Of a stretch of 64,000 bases of DNA, positions 55,529 to 64,000 are shown in pieces. Made by a program: the position numbers and the translations under genes. The stretch comes from Rubrivivax sp. (GTDB taxonomy: Bacteria; Pseudomonadota; Gammaproteobacteria; Burkholderiales; Burkholderiaceae_C): the NCBI GenBank assembly GCA_019635315.1, contig JAHBZT010000001.1, forward strand, positions 248,001 to 312,000, given 5' to 3'. The notes beneath the pieces are model-generated. The model was given only the letters and a program-made list of their open reading frames with translations, was not told where the DNA came from and searched no databases. Positions within the stretch are counted from its first letter, which is position 1. Every line of letters begins with the position of its first letter.

Positions 55529-57375
55529 GCGGTCTGCTCCTCGGGCCGCGGCGCGCGCGCGCCGTACAGCGCTTCGATCTCGGCGGCATATTTCTCGGCG
55601 ATGCTCCGGCGCTTGACCTTCATCGTCGCCGTGACCTCGCCGTCATCGTGGTCCAGCTCCTTCGTCAGCAGGTGGAACTTGCGCACCTGCTGCACCTGCG
55701 GCATGCGCGCATTGACGCGGTCCACCTCGGCCTGCACCAGGTCACGCACGCGCTCGTGTTCGGCCAGGCTGCGGAAGTGGGTGTAGGCCAGGCCCTGTTC
55801 CTCGGCCCACTTGCCCACCGTGTCGAGGTCGATCTGGATCAGCGCGGCGACGAAGGGCCGGCGGTCGGCCACGACGATGGCCTCCTTGACATAGGCGCTG
55901 AACTTCAGCGCATTCTCGATCTCGCTGGGCGTGATGTTCTTGCCGCCGGCGGTGATCATGATGTCCTTCTTGCGGTCGACGATGCGGATCTCGTCGCCCT
56001 CCGGCCCGGGCACGACCTGCACCACGTCGCCGGTGTGCAGCCAGCCCTGCTCGTCGATGGCCTCGCGCGTGGCCGCCTCGTTGCGGTAGTAGCCCTTGAA
56101 GACCGTGGGCCCGCGCACCAGCAGCTCGCCGTCGTCGGCGACGCGCAGCTCCACGCCGGGGATCGCCGCGCCCACGGTGCCCACCGGTGAGGCCGCGCTG
56201 CGCTGCACGGCCACCACGCCGGCGGTCTCGGTCATGCCGTAGCCCTCGCGGATCGGCACGCCCAGCGCGCGGAAGAAGCGCAGCATGTCCGGCGCGATCG
56301 GCGCCGCGCCGGAGAGCGCCAGCCGGCAGCGGCGCAGGCCGACGAAATTGGTCAGCGCACGCAGCACCAGCCACCACCACAGGCCGTGCGTCAGGCGCTG
56401 GCCCAGGCTCCAGCGCTCGCGCGGCAGGTCGGCGAAGGGCAGCACGGCGGCCAGCGCGCGGCGGTACAGCGCCAGGCGCAGGCCGCCGGCCTCGCGGGCC
56501 TTGATCTCGATGCTGGCATGCAGCTTCTCCCAGATGCGCGGCACGCCCAGGAACAGCGTCGGCGCGATCTCGCGCAGGTCGCCCTGCACCGTGCGCAGGC
56601 TCTCGGCGAAGTTGACGACCGCGCCGCTGCGCAGCGGCAGGTGCACGGTATAGATCTGCTCGGCGACGTGGCACAGCGGCAGGTACGAGACCATGCTGTC
56701 GGCCGGCGTGCAGCGGTAGATGGCGTCGGTGCCGGCGGCCATCGCGGCGATGTTGCGGTAGCTGATCATCGCCGCCTTGGGCCGGCCGGTGGAGCCGCTG
56801 GTGAAGATCATCAGCGCGGTGTCGTCCATGGTCTGGCGCGCCAGCGCGTCCTCCACGACCCGCGGCCGCTCGTGCTCGAAGGCGGCGCCCAAAGCGCAGA
56901 CCTCCTCGAAGGTGAGCAGGTTGTCGACGCGGTAGTGGCGCAGCCCGCGCGGGTCGACGACGACCAGGTGCGTCAGCGCGGGCAGCCGCTCGCGCACGGC
57001 CAGCACCTTGTCGAGCTGCTCCTGGTCCTCGCAGACGACGATGCGTGCGTCGGCGGCCTGCAGCAGGTATTCCACCTCGGGCGCCGGCGACGTGGGGTAG
57101 ACCCCCACCGTGACCGCGCCGACGAGGCCGCAGCCGAGCTGCGCGAAGACCCATTCCTGGCGGTTCTCGCTGACGATGGCGCAGTGCCCGCCGTCGGGCA
57201 GGCCCAGCTTGACGAGGCCGAGCCCGAAGTGGCGCGCCGTGCGCTCGTAGCCGGCCCAGGTGACCGGCGCCCAGATGCCGTAGTCCTTCTGGCGCAGCGC
57301 CACCGCGTCCGGGCGCACGCGCGCCCAGTGGCGCAGCTGCTGCGGCAGCGTCAGTGCGTCCAGCGAAGAGTTCAT
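55525..57375 (-). CDS. AMP-dependent acyl-CoA synthetase (long-chain type)
   Basis: About 616 residues of the ANL superfamily. The P-loop IFTSGSTGRPKAA lies near residue 195, the EGYGMTETAGVVAV segment near 385 and WLHTGDVVQV near 460; IVDRKKDIMITAGGKNITP is the hinge to the C-terminal domain. Similar to bacterial FadD15-like long-chain or steroid-side-chain ligases. I place the start at the ATG at 57375, since the frame only opens three codons earlier with TTG. It heads the four-gene set acs-SDR-TetR-acyl-CoA dehydrogenase. Confidence 0.93.
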   Translation of the reverse strand: MNSSLDALTLPQQLRHWARVRPDAVALRQKDYGIWAPVTWAGYERTARHFGLGLVKLGLPDGGHCAIVSENRQEWVFAQLGCGLVGAVTVGVYPTSPAPEVEYLLQAADARIVVCEDQEQLDKVLAVRERLPALTHLVVVDPRGLRHYRVDNLLTFEEVCALGAAFEHERPRVVEDALARQTMDDTALMIFTSGSTGRPKAAMISYRNIAAMAAGTDAIYRCTPADSMVSYLPLCHVAEQIYTVHLPLRSGAVVNFAESLRTVQGDLREIAPTLFLGVPRIWEKLHASIEIKAREAGGLRLALYRRALAAVLPFADLPRERWSLGQRLTHGLWWWLVLRALTNFVGLRRCRLALSGAAPIAPDMLRFFRALGVPIREGYGMTETAGVVAVQRSAASPVGTVGAAIPGVELRVADDGELLVRGPTVFKGYYRNEAATREAIDEQGWLHTGDVVQVVPGPEGDEIRIVDRKKDIMITAGGKNITPSEIENALKFSAYVKEAIVVADRRPFVAALIQIDLDTVGKWAEEQGLAYTHFRSLAEHERVRDLVQAEVDRVNARMPQVQQVRKFHLLTKELDHDDGEVTATMKVKRRSIAEKYAAEIEALYGARAPRPEEQTA

Positions 57376-57420
57376 GATCGGCAAGCTGCCCCGGTCAGAC
57401 CGAGCGGCCGCCGCGGAACC

Positions 57421-57470
57421 GGCTTCGCCGGGCCGCTGGCGGCGCCCCCTGGAGGGGGTGCGGCGAAGCC
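57421..57470. repeat. Long hairpin between livF and the acyl-CoA synthetase gene
   Basis: A perfect 10-bp inverted repeat GGCTTCGCCG (57421-57430) and CGGCGAAGCC (57461-57470) encloses an inner stem CCCCCT (57445-57450), GG, AGGGGG (57453-57458). Such GC-rich intergenic hairpins recur in Burkholderiales and may act as a terminator or transcript stabiliser, splitting the leftward train into two units. Confidence 0.65.
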
Positions 57471-57484
57471 GCTACGGGGGTGGG

Positions 57485-58347
<863 letters not shown>

Positions 58348-58351
<4 letters not shown>

Positions 58352-59571
58352 GCGGTGCGGATCCAGTCGCTGGCCGGCTGGAACAGCTTGGTGCCGGCGT
58401 CGTAGGCGTAGATGCGGCCGATCGGGATCTGGTGCCCCTTCAGCGACACCGGCATGCCGACGATGCCGCCGGTATTCCAGTTGTCGATGGACTCCAGCGC
58501 CGCCTTCATGTTGGGGCCTGTCAGTGCCTGGTTGGCCTTCAGGCAGCGCTCCATGACCTCGCAGAAGATGGAGCCGACCAGCCAGCCGTGGGTGTAGAAG
58601 AGCGGGATGTAGGCCAGGTTGGGCCGCGCCTTGGCGGCGAAGTCCTTGATCGCCTGCATGCCCGGCGCGCCGGCGGTGTCGTAGCTGTAGCGGTAGGGCA
58701 TCACGCCCATCCAGCCCTGGCCGGCCTCGCCCATCGCGTCCACCGTGGTCTTGTCCATGCTCCAGATGGTGCCCATGGACTTGGTCGCCATGCCGGCTTC
58801 CTTCATCTGCTTCATGAATTCCGGGATCGGCGCCAGCACGTAGCCGTGGAAGATCACGTAGTCGGGGCGCGCGCGGCGCAGCCGCGCGACCTCGGCCGAG
58901 ACGTCCACCGCGCCGGGCTTGGTGACGATCTCCATCGCCACCGGGATGCCCAGCTTCTGGGCATGCGCCTTGCCGCCGGCGATGGGGTCGCGGCCGAATT
59001 CGGTGTCGCTGTAGACGAAGGCCACGGAGGGCTTGCTGCCGCCGCTGGCCTGGCGGTTGATGTACTCGAGCAGGATCTCGATCATCGCCTGGTAGGTGGG
59101 GCCGGCCATGAAGTAGTAGGGCACCTTGGCCGGGTCGGCGAGGTCGGAAGCGAACGAGGGACTGCTGACCAGCGTGCTGCCGAGCTGGCTGACCTCCTGC
59201 GCCGCGGCCTTGGCCCAGGCCGTGGAGTCGCCGTAGAAGACCGGCGGCTTGTGCGCGCCCATGAGCTTCTTGAAGACGGCCATCGCCTGGTCCATCTTGT
59301 AGCCCGAGTCCTCGCCGATGTAGCGCAGCCGCCGGCCGGCGACGCCGCCGTTGGCGTTGCGCCACTCGCAGTAGTCGCCCAGGCCCTGGTGCAGGCCGAC
59401 GCCGGCGAAGGCGAAGACGCCGGTGATCGGCGGCGCGGCGCCGACGACGATCTCGCCGCTCTGCGCGATCGCCGTGTGCAGCGGCAGCGCGGCCAGGCCG
59501 GCGGCGCCCAGGCCGGCCTGCACGAGGCGGCGGCGCGAGACGTCGTGCTGCGGAGTGCGGATCTTGCTCAT
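58348..59571 (-). CDS. Branched-chain-type ABC transporter substrate-binding protein
   Basis: A 407-residue receptor with a twin-arginine signal (SRRRLVQAGLGAAGLAAL) and cleavage near AIAQ. The mature part follows the Leu/Ile/Val-receptor fold: EIVVGAAPPITGVFAFAGVGL, DSTAWAKAAAQEVSQLGSTL, SVAFVYSDTEFGRDP. The distance from classical LivJ and the catabolic neighbours suggest a carboxylic acid ligand rather than an amino acid. Confidence 0.92.
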
Positions 59572-59610
59572 GCTGTCGTGTCTCCTTCGTGGTGGGGCGG
59601 TCTGCCGGTG

Positions 59611-60651
59611 TCAGGCCCTGAATGGCCAGAGGTGGAAGAAGCGGCGCACGCGGCGCCAGATCTCGAGCAGGCCATGCGGCTCGAAAACCAGGAAGCCGAT
59701 GATCAGCAGGCCGAAGACGACCTGCTGGATGGGGCTGAGGATCTCCACCGCGCGCGGCGCCCACTGCGCGATGAACGAAACGATGGCGCGCAGCGCCTCG
59801 GGCACCAGGGTCATGAAGACCGCGCCCAGGATGCTGCCCAGCGTGCTGCCCAGGCCGCCGACGATGATCGCGGCCAGGTAGAAGATGGACAGCTGCAGCG
59901 TGAAGTACTCCGGTGTCATCGCGCGGTAGTAGTAGGCCAGCAGCGCCCCGGCCACGCCGGCGTAGAACGAGCCGATCGCGAAGGCCGCCAGCTTGTAGCG
60001 CAGCAGGTCGATGCCCAGCACCTCGGCCGAGATGTCCTTGTCGCGGATCGCGATGAAGGCGCGGCCCACGCGCGTGCGGAACAGGTTGCGCGCCGCCAGC
60101 AGCAGCGCCACCGCGCAGGCGGCGATCAGCCAGGCCATGCGCTGGTCGGTGTCCAGCTTCACGCCCAGCAGCTCGGCCGGCGGCACGTTGACGCCGCGCA
60201 CGCCGCCGGTGACGCTGTCCCACTCGCGAAACACGTAGACCAGCAGGAACTGCATCGCCAGCGTGGCCACCGCCAGGTACAGGCCCTTGATGCGCAGGCT
60301 GGGCATGCCGACGACGACGCCCAGCGCTGCGGCGAACAGCCCGGCCAGCGGCAGCGTCAGCACGAAGGGCAGCCCGCGCTGCGCGAAGTAGGCCGCGGTG
60401 TAGCAGCCCACGCCCATGAAGGCGGCGTGGCCCAGCGAGATCAGCCCGGTATAGCCGGTCATGATGTTGAGCCCGGCCGACGCGATGACGTGGATGCCCA
60501 GCACGCAGGCCAGCCCGACCAGGTAGCCGCTGCCGACCAGCGGAAACAGCAGCAGCGCGGCCAGCAGCGCCGCGAACCAGGCGCGCGCCACCGGGGTGGC
60601 GAACAGCGCCTCGTCGTGGCGGTAGCTCTCGCGGAAGTCGCCGATGCGCAC
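59611..60651 (-). CDS. livM: Branched-chain-type ABC transporter permease (LivM)
   Basis: A 346-residue permease with about ten membrane segments. NIMTGYTGLISLGHAAFMGVGCYTAA, GLYLAVATLAMQFLL and AFIAIRDKDISAEVLGIDLLRYKL are LivM hallmarks; the last is the coupling region for the ATPases. It pairs with the LivH-type permease just upstream (15-bp gap). Confidence 0.94.
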   Translation of the reverse strand: MRIGDFRESYRHDEALFATPVARAWFAALLAALLLFPLVGSGYLVGLACVLGIHVIASAGLNIMTGYTGLISLGHAAFMGVGCYTAAYFAQRGLPFVLTLPLAGLFAAALGVVVGMPSLRIKGLYLAVATLAMQFLLVYVFREWDSVTGGVRGVNVPPAELLGVKLDTDQRMAWLIAACAVALLLAARNLFRTRVGRAFIAIRDKDISAEVLGIDLLRYKLAAFAIGSFYAGVAGALLAYYYRAMTPEYFTLQLSIFYLAAIIVGGLGSTLGSILGAVFMTLVPEALRAIVSFIAQWAPRAVEILSPIQQVVFGLLIIGFLVFEPHGLLEIWRRVRRFFHLWPFRA

Positions 60652-60666
60652 GCGGGGTCCCCTTCG

Positions 60667-61553
60667 CTACAGCCGTTCGATCTGGCGCGTGCCGAACAGC
60701 CCGTAGGGCCGCACCAGCAGGATCACCAGCACGACGACATAGGGCACGATGTCGCGCACCTTGCCGCCCAGGTAGCCGGCGGTCAGGCTCTCGAGCAGCC
60801 CGATCACCAGCCCGGCGACGATGGCCCCGGCGATGCTGTCCAGCCCGCCGAGGATGATGACCGCCAGCACGCCCAGGGCGGCACCGCCCAGGGCTGGCGA
60901 CAGGCTGGTCATCGACGCGACCACGATGCCGGCGACCGCGCCCACGAGCCCGGCGAAGACCCAGGTCAGCCGCTGCGTGCGCCGCACGTCGATGCCCAGC
61001 ACGTAGGCGGTGGTCGGGTCGCTGGCCGCGGCGCGCATCGCGATGCCGGTGCGCGAGTAGCGGAAATACAGCGTGAAGGCGGTGATGACGACCGCGGCAA
61101 GCAGGAAGCTCCACAGCAGCTGGCCGGGGATCAGGATGTCGCCGACGATCAGCGGCTTGCGCGGCAGCAGCGTCGGCATCTCGTAGTTGCGGCCGCCCCA
61201 GACGGCGTCGACGCCGCCATGCAGCGCGCTGGCCAGGCCGATGGTGGCCATCAGCACCGAGATCACCGGCTGCCCCGACAGCGGGCGCAGGATGGCGCGC
61301 TCGACCAGCGCCGCCGCCAGCGCCACCGCGGCCAGCGTGGCCGGCAGCGCCAGCCACAGGTCCAGGCCCCACATCACATGCGCGGTGTAGAAGAAATAGG
61401 CGCCCAGCATCATGAATTCGCCCATCGCGAAATTGATGACGCCGGTGCCCTTGTAGATGAGCACGAAGCCGAGCGCGATCAGCGCCAGCAGGCCGCCGGA
61501 GAGCAGCCCGATGGCCGAGAACTCGGCCAGCACGATCCAGTCGAAGCCGGCGT

Positions 61554-61557
<4 letters not shown>
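60667..61557 (-). CDS. livH: Branched-chain-type ABC transporter permease (LivH)
   Basis: A 296-residue permease with about eight membrane segments. GLLSGGLLALIALGFVLIYKGTGVINFAMGEFMMLGAY is the family opening, and RAAASDPTTAYVLGIDVRR is the coupling loop. The start ATG overlaps the livG stop by 4 nt. Confidence 0.94.
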
Positions 61558-62365
<808 letters not shown>

Positions 62366-62369
<4 letters not shown>

Positions 62370-63634
62370 GCGCGCCGCACCGCCACCGGCAGCGCCTTCA
62401 TGCCGCGGAAGACCAGCGAGTTGATCCACTCGGGCTCGGTCAGCGGCTCGAAGTGCGCATAACGCGCCAGCAGCGCCGGGAAGGCGACCTCGCCCTCGGT
62501 GCGCGCGAGCGGGAAGCCCAGGCAGATGTGGCTGCCGAAGCCGAAGGTCAGGTGCGCCACGCCGTCGCGCGCCAGGTCCAGGCGGTCGGGGTCGGCATAG
62601 GCGCGCGGGTCGCGGTTGGCGGCATTGAGCATGATGAAGACACGCTGCCCGGGCTCCAGCCGCTTGCCGTGCAGCGCGTGCGCCTCGCGCACGATGCGCA
62701 CCTGCGCGCCCGAGGGGCCGTCGTAGCGCAGCAGTTCCTCCACCGCGGCGGCGGCGAGCGTCGGGTCCTCGCGCAGGCGCTGCTGCTCGCCGGGGAAACG
62801 CATCAGCGAGCGCATGCCGTTGGCGATGTGGTTGGTCGTCGTCTCGTGGCCGGCGAACAGCATCAGGATGCAGGTGGCCACCAGCTCGTCGTCGCTGAAG
62901 CGGTCGCCGCATTCGACGCCGATGTCGGCACCCGGGTCACGCAGGTGCACGAGCTCGCTGATCGCGTCGGCGCGCGGCTCGCGTCGGCGCTCGTCGATCA
63001 GCTCGCGGAACAGCGCCGCCATCGCCTGGGTCGCCGCCTCGGCGGTGTCGTACTTCTCCGGGCTGGTGCGCGAGCTGCCGATGAACAGCGCCATCTCGTC
63101 CGACAGGCGCTTGAGTTCCGGCAGCCGCTCGCGCGGCACGCCCAGCATGGCCATGATGACCAGGCAGGGCAGCGGGCCGGCGAAGTCGGCGATGAGGTCG
63201 ATGCGCTCGCGTCCTTCCAGGCCGTCCAGCAGCTCGCCGGCGATGGCCGCGGCCTGCGCGCGCATGCCCTGCATCGCGCGCGTGCTGAAGACGCGGCCGG
63301 TCAGCCGGCGCAGCCGCGTGTGCTGCGGTGGGTCGGTGAAGACCATCCACAGCGACAGGTAGCGGATGATGTCGGCGATGCGCGCCGCCTCCTCGCCCGG
63401 CAGCGATGCGAAGAAGGGCCGCAGGCGGTCGGACGACAGCTGCCCCTCGCGGTCCAGGCACACGCGCTTGACGTCGTCGTAGCGCGTCAGCACCCAGCTC
63501 TTCAGGCGCGGGCTCCAGTGGCAGGGGTCCTCGTCGCGCAGGCGCGTGAAGACCGGGTAGGGGTCGGCCAGCGTGGCCGGGTCCTCGGGCTGCCAGTCGA
63601 TGGCCGGGCGGGCGGCGGACGCTGCGGGGTTCAC
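62366..63634 (-). CDS. Cytochrome P450
   Basis: A 422-residue bacterial class I P450. The I-helix oxygen-activation motif AGHETTTN is at 261-268, the K-helix ExxR at 300-303 (ELLR), and the haem loop FGFGSHICLG carries Cys371. No membrane anchor, so it is soluble and needs ferredoxin partners, which are not in the window. Four-base overlaps with both livG and the thiolase tie it to the transport and breakdown genes; it may hydroxylate the imported acid or its CoA ester. Confidence 0.94.
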
Positions 63635-64000
63635 GACGATTTCTCCAGGATGTGCACGGCGCAGCAGGCCTCGTCGAAGCCCATCACGCCGCCGCCGTTC
63701 TCGATCAGCCCGACGGCGGCGCCGCGCGCCTGGCGCGCGCCGGCCTCGCCGCGCAGCTGCAGGGCCATCTCGTGCACCATCGACAGGCCGGTGGCGCCCA
63801 CCGGGTGGCCCTTGCTGACGAGGCCGCCCGAGAGGTTGACCGGCAGCGCGCCGCCCAGCGCGGTGGCGCCGCTCTCGACGAAGCGGCCGCCCTGGCCCTC
63901 GGGGGCCAGGCGCAGCATCTCGAGCTGGTAGATCTCGCAGAACGAGGTCGCGTCGTGCAGCTCGACGAGGTCGATGTCCGCGGGCTGCAGCCCGGCCGCG
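63631..64000 (-). CDS. Thiolase family protein, C-terminal part (runs off the window)
   Basis: The last 122 residues of a thiolase; the N-terminus lies beyond position 64000. DIDLVELHDATSFCEIYQLEML and LPVNLSGGLVSKGHPVGATGLSMVHEM match the SCP2-type thiolase C-terminal half, with the catalytic His in GHPVGATG; the normal C-terminal CGGG is replaced by NGGGVMG, as seen in SCP2-type thiolases. It overlaps the P450 start by 4 nt and is the first gene of this train within the window. Confidence 0.88.
   Translation of the reverse strand, partial: AAGLQPADIDLVELHDATSFCEIYQLEMLRLAPEGQGGRFVESGATALGGALPVNLSGGLVSKGHPVGATGLSMVHEMALQLRGEAGARQARGAAVGLIENGGGVMGFDEACCAVHILEKSS

Overview
The window is a very GC-rich (about 70%) bacterial chromosome segment that carries the replication-origin neighbourhood. 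Gene families and order point to a betaproteobacterium of the Burkholderiales, probably near Rubrivivax/Leptothrix/Sphaerotilaceae: mnmE-yidC-yidD-rnpA-rpmH leave the origin leftwards and dnaA-dnaN-gyrB leave it rightwards, with a Bug/TctC solute receptor, NnrU, HDOD and DUF3667/DUF938 proteins nearby. The taxon is an inference from gene content; no rRNA or tRNA gene was seen.

Layout. 1-9999: housekeeping and small unknown genes (DUF427, pirin, DUF3667, DUF4397 lipoprotein, SRAP peptidase, NnrU, MaoC), then a polyamine-binding protein and an ornithine-cyclodeaminase-like enzyme. 10029-13532: two tandem, closely related acyl-CoA synthetases. 13658-17121: HDOD protein, a structured gap with a possible small RNA, GMC oxidoreductase and MarC. 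17352-19216: a glycine-rich RRM protein and an SbtB/SbtA-like pair. 19290-22463: the kdsD-kdsC-lptC operon, followed by an SDR gene that is preceded by a 38-bp tandem repeat encoding three coupled 13-codon mini-ORFs. 22529-27142: KefB-type antiporter, histidine phosphatase, apt and a sodium/solute symporter. 27139-37742: the origin region.

39347-49873 is an accessory defence island right after gyrB: hsdR-hsdS, a PD-(D/E)XK protein, a 41-codon hsdM-like remnant, a GIY-YIG/DUF4357 protein, an operator-like repeat, an AAA/DUF4143 ATPase with a C-terminal nuclease-like signature, the intact hsdM, a membrane NERD protein, and an AbrB-PIN toxin-antitoxin pair. Most junctions overlap by 4-8 nt. Base composition drops in hsdS and the PD-(D/E)XK gene, which suggests import.

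49989-64000 is catabolic. A GntR regulator diverges from an FAH-family hydrolase and a Bug receptor. A long leftward gene train (thiolase, cytochrome P450, LivG, LivH, LivM, substrate-binding protein, LivF, acyl-CoA synthetase, SDR, TetR, acyl-CoA dehydrogenase) looks like uptake, activation, oxidation and thiolysis of a carboxylic acid. The thiolase runs off the right edge.

The most unusual sequence features are the mini-ORF array before the SDR gene, the mosaic type I restriction locus with its hsdM remnant, and the DnaA-box arrangements in rnpA and the dnaA promoter.
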